Shown one piece after another: positions 1 through 5,933 of a stretch of 13,365 nucleotides of DNA; positions within the stretch are counted from its first letter, which is position 1; each line of letters begins with the position of its first letter. The notes below the pieces were generated by a model, which was not told the DNA's origin, made no database searches, and worked only from the letters and a program-made list of their open reading frames with translations. Source of the DNA: Candidatus Kuenenia stuttgartensis (GTDB taxonomy: Bacteria; Bacteroidota; Bacteroidia; Chitinophagales; Chitinophagaceae); NCBI GenBank assembly GCA_943330835.2, contig CALQJH020000017.1, positions 1 to 13,365 of the forward strand. The letters are read 5' to 3'. Made by a program: the position numbers and the translations under genes.

Positions 1-878
1 TGAACCAATTGAATGATTTCCACTTTATCAAATTGATGCACCCGATTCAATCCTCTAACATCACTTCCAAAACTACCCGCTTCTCTTCTAAAACAAGGCG
101 TGTAAGCAGTCATCTTTACCGGAATATCAGACTCCTTAATAATTTCATTACTAAAAATATTCGTAACAGGCACTTCTGCAGTTGGAATTAAATACAAACC
201 ATCGGCGGTAATATGATACATCTGCCCTTCTTTATCGGGAAGTTGTCCAGTACCATAAGCTGTTGCCTCATTTACCATCAAAGGGGGCATATACTCTGTA
301 TATCCGGCATCGGTATTATAATCTAAAAAAAACTGTATCAATGACCTTTGCAATTTTGCACCCTTGCCTTTATACAAAGGGAATCCGCTGCCTGCTAATT
401 TTGCGCCAACTTCAAAATCAATCAAGTTATATTGCTTAATTAAATCCCAATGTGGCTGAGCATTTGATGACAAGGATGGCATTTTACCACCTTCTCTTAC
501 TACTTGATTGTCTTCAGCAGATTTACCTTTTGGAACACTTGAATGAGGTAAGTTGGGAAGTAATAAAATATGTTTATTAAAATCTGCTTCTAATTGATCT
601 AATTCAGCAGCCTGTTCTGCCATGTCGTTTTTTAGTTTTACGACTTCTTGTTTTTTAGATTCCGCTGCATCTTTTTCTCCTTTAGACATCAATATCCCAA
701 TTTCTTTAGCGATTCCGTTCATGGTTGCTTGAATCCCTTCTGAAGCTGTTTTTACTTTTCTCAATTGATCATCAATTGCTAAAATGGTATCCACAATTTC
801 AATATTTGCATAATTTCGAGCAGTCAGTCTTTCTTTTACGAAATCCGGATTTTGACGAATAAAATTTACTTGTAACAT
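1..878 (-). CDS. serS: Seryl-tRNA synthetase, N-terminal 292 residues (cut by left edge)
   Basis: Class II aminoacyl-tRNA synthetase that charges tRNA-Ser with serine in the cytoplasm. Reading the minus strand from the ATG at 878 gives 292 uninterrupted codons running off the left edge; the family is usually about 420-430 residues, so roughly the last third is missing. Residues 1 to about 105 form the charged, helical N-terminal arm that grips the long variable arm of tRNA-Ser. The catalytic domain follows, with the serine-pocket TAEV at 233-236 and class II motif 2 around 262-275 (CFRREAGSFGSDVRGL), then HQFDKVE. Motif 3 lies outside the window. The start fits the family opening MLQVNFIRQNPDFVKERL. 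It is divergently transcribed from the next gene, and a TATCTTTG -7 element sits 35 bases upstream on this strand. Identification is secure. Confidence 0.97.
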   Translation of the reverse strand, partial: MLQVNFIRQNPDFVKERLTARNYANIEIVDTILAIDDQLRKVKTASEGIQATMNGIAKEIGILMSKGEKDAAESKKQEVVKLKNDMAEQAAELDQLEADFNKHILLLPNLPHSSVPKGKSAEDNQVVREGGKMPSLSSNAQPHWDLIKQYNLIDFEVGAKLAGSGFPLYKGKGAKLQRSLIQFFLDYNTDAGYTEYMPPLMVNEATAYGTGQLPDKEGQMYHITADGLYLIPTAEVPVTNIFSNEIIKESDIPVKMTAYTPCFRREAGSFGSDVRGLNRVHQFDKVEIIQLV

Positions 879-912
879 CTATTTTTCAAGTTTATAAAAA
901 TCAATAAGACAA

Positions 913-920
913 CAAAGATA
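913..920 (-). promoter_or_regulatory. Probable serS promoter, -7 element
   Basis: On the minus strand the bases read TATCTTTG, a full match to the Bacteroidota -7 consensus TAnnTTTG. It lies 35 bases upstream of the serS ATG at 878. No clear TTG -33 box is seen at the expected distance, so the call rests on the -7 match and its position in the intergenic region. Confidence 0.5.
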
Positions 921-940
921 GTCGGGAATTGGTTATTACT

Positions 941-948
941 TACATTTG
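941..948 (+). promoter_or_regulatory. Probable promoter -7 element for the 953-1303 gene
   Basis: TACATTTG matches TAnnTTTG exactly and ends only four bases before the ATG at 953. In this promoter class transcription starts a few bases after the element, so the mRNA would begin at or next to the start codon and be leaderless or nearly so. No TTG at the usual -33 distance was found. It faces away from the serS element at 913-920, so the two promoters share this 74-bp region. Confidence 0.5.
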
Positions 949-952
949 CGGA

Positions 953-1303
953 ATGGGAGAAATAGAAGAAGATCTACAGATAAGGTGGCTGAAGCTCAGG
1001 ATTAAGTTAAAGGAAAGGTTCGGGATTAAGCCTGACATGAATGGTATTTTATTAATAGTTGGCGTTCAGGAATTAGGGCAAGGGCCTCAGGAATTCAGTA
1101 AAGAACAAAAACAAGATTTAATGCATATTGCTATCTGTACAGCACTAGTTCCGAGCGGCTATTACTCCTGCGATGGCAATGATGAAGAAGGTTGGCCACA
1201 TTTCACCCAGTTGAAAGCTTTGCCTACTTTTGATTTATTTGAACAAGAAAATTTCTTAAAAGACCATATTTTGCTTTATTTTCAATCTCAAAATTTTATT
1301 TAA
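953..1303 (+). CDS. Conserved Bacteroidota protein of unknown function (116 aa)
   Basis: Small soluble protein with no signal peptide or membrane segment. The reading frame could be extended to a TTG at 929, but that would overlap the -7 element, so the ATG at 953 (MGEIEEDLQIRWLKL) is preferred. The N-terminal quarter is charged and probably helical. The centre is hydrophobic with the pattern MNGILLIVGVQELGQG, followed by FSKEQKQDLMHIAICTAL, GYYSCDGNDEEGWPHF and a C-terminal LPTFDLFEQENFLKDHI. From memory, this arrangement recurs in short uncharacterised proteins across Bacteroidota; I know of no assigned function or Pfam name. The DLMHIA, D-EEGWPH and C-terminal acidic residues look like the conserved core. 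A secreted cyclophilin starts 12 bases after its stop, so the two are probably co-transcribed. Coding status is well supported; the role is unknown. Confidence 0.8.
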   Translation: MGEIEEDLQIRWLKLRIKLKERFGIKPDMNGILLIVGVQELGQGPQEFSKEQKQDLMHIAICTALVPSGYYSCDGNDEEGWPHFTQLKALPTFDLFEQENFLKDHILLYFQSQNFI

Positions 1304-1315
1304 ACCCAAATTAAA

Positions 1316-2044
1316 ATGAAACTAAGAAGTATTTTATTTAGCGCTGCTTTGATGGTGCTATTTACCACTCAAGTAAATGGGCAGACCAAAAAAACAGCTG
1401 CTGCTGTAAAGAACACCTCACCAAAGGCCCTTCCAGCAAAGATTTCAAAAGAAACTGCTGGAAATACCAAAGTTAAAATCACTACAGATCTAGGCGTAAT
1501 TGTGGTTAGATTATATGACTCTACACCAAAACACAGAGATAATTTCGTGAAGCTTGTAAAAGAAAATTTTTATGATAGTCTGTTGTTTCATCGCATCATT
1601 CAAGGCTTCATGATACAAGGTGGAGATCCAATGAGTAAAAATGCAGCCCCTGGAACTATGCTTGGAATGGGTGGTGGTGACATGACCAGAATTCCTGCAG
1701 AATTCAATCGCAATCTGATTCACAAGAAAGGAGCATTAGCTGCTGCAAGAGATGGCAATCCTGAAAAAGCAAGTAGCGCCTGTCAATTTTATATTGTACA
1801 AGGCAATCCAATGCCTGAAGAACAATTAAAAATGATGAGCCAGCAAAAAGGCTACGCCTATACACCAGAACAAATAAATAGCTATAAAACTATTGGGGGT
1901 ACTCCTTTCCTTGATATGGATTATACTGTATTTGGTGAGATCGTATCAGGAATGGAAGTATTAGACAAAATAGCAGCTGTAGCGAAAGACCAGTCTGATA
2001 GACCAAAAACAGATGTAAAAATGAAAATGGAACTTATTAAATAA
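1316..2044 (+). CDS. Secreted cyclophilin-type peptidylprolyl cis-trans isomerase
   Basis: Catalyses cis-trans isomerisation of Xaa-Pro bonds, probably in the periplasm. Residues 1-22 form a Sec signal peptide ending VNG before Gln23, with no lipobox Cys. A Lys/Ala/Thr-rich linker (about 23-50) leads into the cyclophilin domain (about 52-242). Active-site residues are visible: Arg93, Phe98 and Gln101 in FHRIIQGFMIQGGD, and CQFYIV at 156-161. The usual Trp of the cyclosporin site is Phe198 (FLD) and the usual His is Tyr203, as in many bacterial cyclophilins. Between CQFYIV and FLD there is an inserted segment of about 35 residues rich in Met, Gln and Lys, longer than in minimal cyclophilins. 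It lies 12 bases downstream of the small unknown gene, probably in the same transcript. The family is certain; the substrate is unknown. Confidence 0.93.
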   Translation: MKLRSILFSAALMVLFTTQVNGQTKKTAAAVKNTSPKALPAKISKETAGNTKVKITTDLGVIVVRLYDSTPKHRDNFVKLVKENFYDSLLFHRIIQGFMIQGGDPMSKNAAPGTMLGMGGGDMTRIPAEFNRNLIHKKGALAAARDGNPEKASSACQFYIVQGNPMPEEQLKMMSQQKGYAYTPEQINSYKTIGGTPFLDMDYTVFGEIVSGMEVLDKIAAVAKDQSDRPKTDVKMKMELIK

Positions 2045-2109
2045 AATCCTTCCAAAAGGCAGTCTTTTTCTGCTAAATTGCATTCGATTTAACCAAAAAA
2101 TAAAAGAAA

Positions 2110-2487
2110 ATGAATTTCCCAGCGCATTTAAAATATACCAAGGATCATGAATGGATTTTGGTAGATGGAACTACTGCAACCATTGGCATCACTGATTTTG
2201 CACAACATGAGTTGGGTGATATTGTGTTCATCGATATCAATACAAAAGGTAAATCTTTGGCAGCAGAAGAAATCTTTGGAACAGTTGAAGCCGTTAAAAC
2301 CGTAAGTGATTTATTCCTACCAGTGAAAGGTACTGTTACCGAAACAAACCCCGCATTAGAAGGAAATCCGGAATTAGTAAATAGCGACCCTTACGGTGAA
2401 GGATGGATGATTAAAATGACTATTGATAATGTCACTGATGTAGATCAATTAATGAATGCTGAGGCTTATACTGCTTTAGTTGGCTAA
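2110..2487 (+). CDS. gcvH: Glycine cleavage system H protein
   Basis: Lipoyl carrier protein of the glycine cleavage complex. Its swinging lipoyl arm carries the aminomethyl group from P protein (glycine decarboxylase) to T protein and is then re-oxidised by L protein. At 125 residues it has the family's usual length and is a single lipoyl-type beta fold. The lipoylation site is Lys63 within [11 protein letters not shown]. The family signatures KYTKDHEW (8-15), [12 protein letters not shown] (26-37) and [10 protein letters not shown] are present. The start is clear: an A-rich leader (AAAAAATAAAAGAAA) precedes the ATG, with no Shine-Dalgarno motif. Genes for P, T and L proteins are not in the window, as is common in Bacteroidota, where gcvH is often separate. 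The last eight bases overlap the VanZ-family gene, suggesting translational coupling. Confidence 0.97.
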   Translation: MNFPAHLKYTKDHEWILVDGTTATIGITDFAQHELGDIVFIDINTKGKSLAAEEIFGTVEAVKTVSDLFLPVKGTVTETNPALEGNPELVNSDPYGEGWMIKMTIDNVTDVDQLMNAEAYTALVG

Positions 2488-2878
2488 TATTTTCAAATTG
2501 AAGCAGATTCGCTTAAAGAAATTTTTACCTGGCATCATTTGGTTTTTACTGGTGCTACTGCTTATTTGCTTGCCTCAAGCTGATATACCAGAAGTAGATG
2601 ATTGGTTTCATAGGGTTTATTTTGATAAATGGGTCCATGCTGGCATGTTTGGAATATTGGCTTTTTTGTTTATGTGGCCTTTCCAGAAAAGCAATTTACC
2701 AGATTTTAGAAAAAAACAAACTTACCTAATCATTGCTATTTTGACATCTTGTTGGGGATTTGCAACAGAATGTATCCAACTCTATATTCCAGGTCGAAGC
2801 TACGATTTGCTAGATTGGATGGCTGACAGTTTTGGGATCGTATTGGTACTTATTTTTGCAAGGAAACGGTTGATTTAA
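2480..2878 (+). CDS. VanZ-family membrane protein
   Basis: Small integral membrane protein of 132 residues with four predicted transmembrane segments: about 15-32, 52-68, 81-97 and 111-127. The VanZ-like motifs are present: [11 protein letters not shown] in the second segment and [23 protein letters not shown] across the third and fourth, with conserved Glu97, Gln100, Arg106, Asp109 and Asp112. VanZ itself gives low-level teicoplanin resistance in enterococci, but chromosomal VanZ-like proteins in Bacteroidota have no established role and this need not be a resistance gene. The frame opens with TTG at 2480 directly after an in-frame TAG, and the only other early start is TTG at 2498; the first ATG lies at residue 56, inside the domain. 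A non-ATG start overlapping the end of gcvH is therefore required. The family call is good; the exact start is uncertain. Confidence 0.85.
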   Translation: MANIFKLKQIRLKKFLPGIIWFLLVLLLICLPQADIPEVDDWFHRVYFDKWVHAGMFGILAFLFMWPFQKSNLPDFRKKQTYLIIAILTSCWGFATECIQLYIPGRSYDLLDWMADSFGIVLVLIFARKRLI

Positions 2879-2909
2879 GGTTTGGTGCGCTAATTTTATT
2901 TTACACATT

Positions 2910-2923
2910 GGGGGAATTCACCC
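2910..2923. other. Imperfect palindrome centred on GAATTC
   Basis: GGGGGAATTCACCC has dyad symmetry with a single mismatched pair. It lies in the 123 bases between the VanZ gene and the promoter of the DUF4290 gene. It could be an operator or a weak hairpin, but it has no T-run for a terminator and may be chance. The rest of this gap shows only the promoter described separately. Confidence 0.2.
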
Positions 2924-2966
2924 TTGTATTCACTGACTATTTCAGATTTTACACTATTTCAATTGC

Positions 2967-2997
2967 TTGTTTTCTACTTAATAACAACTTAACTTTG
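2967..2997 (+). promoter_or_regulatory. Bacteroidota-type promoter for the DUF4290 gene
   Basis: A TTG at 2967-2969 (-33 box) is separated by 20 bases from TAACTTTG at 2990-2997, which matches the -7 consensus TAnnTTTG exactly. Box sequences and spacing both fit the Bacteroidota sigma-ABfr type promoter. Transcription should start near 3001-3005, which bears on the choice of start codon of the following gene. This is the best two-box promoter in the window. Confidence 0.6.
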
Positions 2998-3019
2998 AAG
3001 AATGCTTAACACGGAGAAT

Positions 3020-3766
3020 ATGGAGTATAATACTACCAGAAATCATTTAATTATGAAAGAATATGGAAGACATATTCAAAAGATGGTAGAGTACTTATTA
3101 AAAATAGAGGATAAAGAAACCAGACAAAGAAATGCTTTTGCTGTTATTGAATTAATGGGATTTTTAAACCCTCATCTTAAAAATGTAGAAGATTTTCGTC
3201 ATAAACTTTGGGACCATCTTTTTTTAATCAGCGATTTTTCTTTAGATGTGGAGAGCCCTTACCCCATTCCAACCAGAGAAACACTGAAAGCAAAACCTGA
3301 GATTTTAAGATACCCGAAAAGATATCCAAAATTCAATCATCTTGGAAAAAATATTGAATTGATCATTGATAAAGCTTTAAATGAACAAAACCCTGAAAAG
3401 AAACAAGGATTTGCAAATTCTATTGCTTACTACATGAAACTTACCTATAGCAATTGGCATAAAGAATTGGTTCATGATGATAATATTCAAAATGAATTAA
3501 GTTCAATTACTAACGGTGAATTAGAATTCAACAACAGGCCTTTTGTAAAACACAGAACGGATAATCGCCCTGAAGACGATTATGGAACCGGTGGTAGAAA
3601 TCAATACAGACAAGGTTTTAGTGGAAGAGATAACCGTGGCGGTGGTGGCGGAAGAGATAACCGTGGTGGTGGCGGAAGAGATAATCGTGGCGGCGGCGGT
3701 GGTGGAAGAGATAATGCCGGAAGAGATAACAGAAGCAACAATCGCAATTTCAAAAAAAGATATTAG
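3020..3766 (+). CDS. DUF4290 protein with Gly/Arg/Asn-rich RGG-like tail
   Basis: The first 170 or so residues match the Bacteroidota-specific DUF4290 family: MEYNTTRNHLIMKEYGRH, an acidic and helical middle, WDHLFLISDFSLDVESPYP, and a region ending near YMKLTYSNWHKE. No enzymatic motif, signal peptide or membrane segment is seen, so it is probably cytoplasmic; its function is not established. After about residue 170 the sequence becomes low-complexity: GRDNRGGGG-type units, then a basic end (NNRNFKKRY). RGG/RG-rich tails commonly bind RNA in other proteins, so RNA binding is a reasonable inference but unproven. An ATG at 3002 would add six residues, but the family normally opens MEYNT, the predicted transcription start is close to 3002, and GGAG lies at 3013-3016, so 3020 is preferred. 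It appears to be a single-gene transcript. Confidence 0.88.
   Translation: MEYNTTRNHLIMKEYGRHIQKMVEYLLKIEDKETRQRNAFAVIELMGFLNPHLKNVEDFRHKLWDHLFLISDFSLDVESPYPIPTRETLKAKPEILRYPKRYPKFNHLGKNIELIIDKALNEQNPEKKQGFANSIAYYMKLTYSNWHKELVHDDNIQNELSSITNGELEFNNRPFVKHRTDNRPEDDYGTGGRNQYRQGFSGRDNRGGGGGRDNRGGGGRDNRGGGGGGRDNAGRDNRSNNRNFKKRY
3623..3736 (+). repeat. In-frame tandem repeats encoding the GRDNRGGG tail
   Basis: Five imperfect units each begin GGAAGAGATAA: at 3623, 3650, 3674, 3704 and 3719. They are followed by variable runs of GGN glycine codons, giving unit lengths of 27, 24, 30, 15 and about 18 bases. All lengths are multiples of three, so copy-number change would keep the frame. This is a GC-rich island in otherwise AT-rich DNA. 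The repeats are coding, lack unique spacers, and are not a CRISPR array. Confidence 0.9.
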
Positions 3767-3807
3767 AACAAGTTGACTCCTTTCAAGCAACATCTTGCAT
3801 GTCCTGA

Positions 3808-3837
3808 ACTTTATACCACTTCATAACACCATAAAGT
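3808..3837. other. Inverted repeat downstream of the DUF4290 gene
   Basis: ACTTTAT at 3808-3814 is exactly complementary to ATAAAGT at 3831-3837, with 16 bases between. It starts about 40 bases after the stop codon. The stem is short and AT-rich and no T-run follows, so it is at best a weak terminator or mRNA 3' hairpin. Confidence 0.2.
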
Positions 3838-3951
3838 CCAGCTCTTGCTAATTATGGATGAATATTAAAAGCATCATATCGGACAATAGTGTACCCATAA
3901 AATATACACAGAAAATCAATTAGCCAATTTTTCACTTTCAATTTAAATATT

Positions 3952-3959
3952 CATCTTTG
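3952..3959 (+). promoter_or_regulatory. Possible murA promoter, -7-like element
   Basis: CATCTTTG differs from the TAnnTTTG consensus only at the first base and lies 23 bases upstream of the murA ATG. No TTG box is found at the right distance upstream. Some promoter is expected in this 216-base gap after the DUF4290 gene; this is the best candidate I can see. Confidence 0.3.
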
Positions 3960-3982
3960 CTCACAACGAAATTTTTTTAAAC

Positions 3983-5290
3983 ATGAGCATTTTTGAAGTT
4001 ACTGGAGGGAGAAAACTTTCCGGAGAAATTACACCTCAAGGCGCAAAAAACGAAGCCCTTCAAATTATTAGTGCTGTTTTACTTACCCAAGAAGAAGTTG
4101 TTATCAACAACATCCCAGACATTATTGATGTAAACCTGCTTATTGAATTATTAAAAGAACTTCGTGTTAAGGTGGAGCAGATTAGTCGCCACTCCTATAG
4201 TTTTAAAGCAGATGATGTAAATGTCGACTACCTATCCAGTAATGAATTTCATAAAAAAAGTGGAAGATTAAGAGGCTCTGTAATGCTTGCCGGTCCTTTA
4301 TTGGCAAGATTTCATAAAGCTTATTTGCCAAAGCCAGGTGGAGATAAAATTGGTCGCAGAAAATTAGATACTCATATTATTGGATTTGAAAAATTGGGTG
4401 CCACCTATTCTTACAATGAAAAATCAAGTTGTTTTCAACTGCTTGCGAATGAATTGAAAGGCACTTTTATATTGCTTGATGAACCGAGCGTTACCGGAAC
4501 GGCTAATATTTTGATGGCTGCTGTTTTAGCAAACGGAACAACCACGATTTATAATGCTGCTTGCGAACCCTACTTACAACAACTTTGTAAGATGCTTGTA
4601 AGAATGGGGGCGAAAATTGAAGGAATTGGCAGCAACATGCTTACCATTGAAGGAAAATCTTCACTGAAGGGAACAACACATGACATTCTCCCCGATATGA
4701 TTGAAGTGGGAAGTTTTATCGGATTAGCCGCGATGACCCAAAGCAATATCACCATCAAAAATGTGTGCGTTAAAGAACTTGGTGTTATCCCTGAAAAATT
4801 TCAACAGCTTGGCATAAAAATGAATATTGTTGGTGATGATATCCATATCCCATCACAAGAATTGTATGAAATACAAACTTATTTAGATGGAGGCATCCCC
4901 ACTATTTATGATCATCCCTGGCCAGGATTTACGCCTGACTTATTAAGTATCATTTTAGTAACGGCCATTCAAGCAAAAGGGAGTATACTTATTCATCAGA
5001 AAATGTTTGAAAGCCGGTTGTTCTTTGTAGATAAACTTATAGAAATGGGTGCTCAAGTTATCTTGTGCGACCCACATCGTGCTGTTGTCGTAGGTATGGA
5101 AAGGCAAAAGAAACTTCGGGGCATTACCATGAGTTCGCCCGACATCAGAGCAGGAGTAGCACTGCTTATTGCGGCACTTAGCGCTGAAGGAAAAAGTACC
5201 ATTCAAAATATTGAACAAATAGACAGAGGTTATCAATTTATTGACGAACGTTTGAATAAAATAGGCGCTGAAATTTTGAGGATCAGCTAG
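3983..5290 (+). CDS. murA: UDP-N-acetylglucosamine 1-carboxyvinyltransferase, Asp-type active site
   Basis: Transfers enolpyruvate from phosphoenolpyruvate to UDP-GlcNAc, the first committed step of peptidoglycan synthesis, in the cytoplasm. Its 435 residues match the family length and two-domain EPSP-synthase-like fold. Visible active-site residues are Lys22 and Asn23 (GAKNEALQ), the catalytic loop PGGDKIGRRKLDTH at about 118-131, Asp319 (PGFTPDLLS; equivalent of E. coli Asp305) and Arg389 (SPDIRAGVAL; equivalent of Arg397). In the loop the position of E. coli Cys115, the fosfomycin target, is Asp121. The same Cys-to-Asp change is known from fosfomycin-insensitive MurA of Mycobacterium and Chlamydia, so intrinsic insensitivity is expected here. 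gmk starts 29 bases downstream, so the two are probably co-transcribed. Identification is secure. Confidence 0.96.
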   Translation: MSIFEVTGGRKLSGEITPQGAKNEALQIISAVLLTQEEVVINNIPDIIDVNLLIELLKELRVKVEQISRHSYSFKADDVNVDYLSSNEFHKKSGRLRGSVMLAGPLLARFHKAYLPKPGGDKIGRRKLDTHIIGFEKLGATYSYNEKSSCFQLLANELKGTFILLDEPSVTGTANILMAAVLANGTTTIYNAACEPYLQQLCKMLVRMGAKIEGIGSNMLTIEGKSSLKGTTHDILPDMIEVGSFIGLAAMTQSNITIKNVCVKELGVIPEKFQQLGIKMNIVGDDIHIPSQELYEIQTYLDGGIPTIYDHPWPGFTPDLLSIILVTAIQAKGSILIHQKMFESRLFFVDKLIEMGAQVILCDPHRAVVVGMERQKKLRGITMSSPDIRAGVALLIAALSAEGKSTIQNIEQIDRGYQFIDERLNKIGAEILRIS

Positions 5291-5319
5291 AGAGGCTGGA
5301 TATTTCTAAAAAAAGATCA

Positions 5320-5895
5320 ATGAACAGTATTCATCAAAAAATATTAATTATTACAGCGCCATCAGGTGCAGGAAAAACATCTATCACTCATTCTCTGATG
5401 AGAACTTTTCCTCAATTAGCCTTTTCAATTTCAGCAGCGACAAGAAACGCAAGAGGAAATGAAAAAAATGCTGTTGACTACTATTTTATAAGTGAGGTTG
5501 ATTTCAAAAAGAAAATACAACAAAAAGAATTTGCCGAATGGGAAATGGTTTATGAGGGAAAATATTACGGCACGTTGAAGTCTGAATTAAAAAGAATTTG
5601 GGCATTGGGGAAAGTGCCCGTTCTAGATATCGATGTTAAAGGGGCATTACATGTACAACAGCAATATCCTGAAAACACGCTGAGCATATTTATTGAACCT
5701 CCTTCTGTTGAAGAATTGAAAAACAGGTTATTATCTCGCGGTACAGAAAATGAAGAATCTTTAAATATGCGAGTTAATAAAGCTTCCTACGAAATTGGTT
5801 TTAAAGAACATTTTAATGAAATTATTGTGAATGATGATTTGGAAAAGGCCTGTAAAAAAGCAACTATAATTGTGGAATATTTTTTACATGCATAA
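5320..5895 (+). CDS. gmk: Guanylate kinase
   Basis: Phosphorylates GMP (and dGMP) to GDP using ATP; essential for guanine nucleotide supply. At 191 residues it has the usual bacterial length. The P-loop APSGAGKTS spans about residues 13-21. The GMP-binding segment reads SAATRNARGNE-N-VDYYFI, close to the family pattern S-TTR-PR-GE--G-DY-F, with the first Thr replaced by Ala. EMVYEGKYYGT follows, then DIDVKGA (Walker B-like region) and the Arg-rich lid region RLLSRGTENEE. The ATG is preceded by an A-rich stretch with AAAGA; no other start fits the N-terminal beta strand KILIITAPSG. It lies between murA and the GldE-like gene with short gaps (29 and 38 bases), consistent with one operon. Identification is secure. 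Confidence 0.96.
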   Translation: MNSIHQKILIITAPSGAGKTSITHSLMRTFPQLAFSISAATRNARGNEKNAVDYYFISEVDFKKKIQQKEFAEWEMVYEGKYYGTLKSELKRIWALGKVPVLDIDVKGALHVQQQYPENTLSIFIEPPSVEELKNRLLSRGTENEESLNMRVNKASYEIGFKEHFNEIIVNDDLEKACKKATIIVEYFLHA

Positions 5896-5933
5896 TTATA
5901 ATTACTTCATCTGAATTTTATTACTTTTAGAAT

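Noticed and set aside
9..191. Plus-strand 60-codon open frame at the left edge
   Set aside because: It is antisense to serS, whose 292-codon frame matches the synthetase throughout; the plus-strand translation has no recognisable features.
929..952. TTG extension of the 953-1303 gene
   Set aside because: It would place the start upstream of and across the -7 element, and the extra residues look unlike a protein start; ATG at 953 fits better.
2052..2074. Possible terminator between the cyclophilin gene and gcvH
   Set aside because: The stem GCAG/CTGC is only four pairs with the T-run in the loop, not after the stem.
2480..2878. VanZ-family gene as a glycopeptide resistance determinant
   Set aside because: No other van genes are present, and chromosomal VanZ-like proteins are widespread without known resistance roles.
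3623..3736. Regularly spaced repeats resembling a CRISPR-like array
   Set aside because: Units are 15-30 bases with no unique spacers, lie in frame in a coding region and encode glycine-rich sequence.
3521..3793. Open frames on the minus strand and in another plus frame across the DUF4290 tail
   Set aside because: They are by-products of the GGN-rich repeats, giving low-complexity Ser/Thr/Ile or Val/Glu-rich translations with no family likeness. The DUF4290 frame explains the region.
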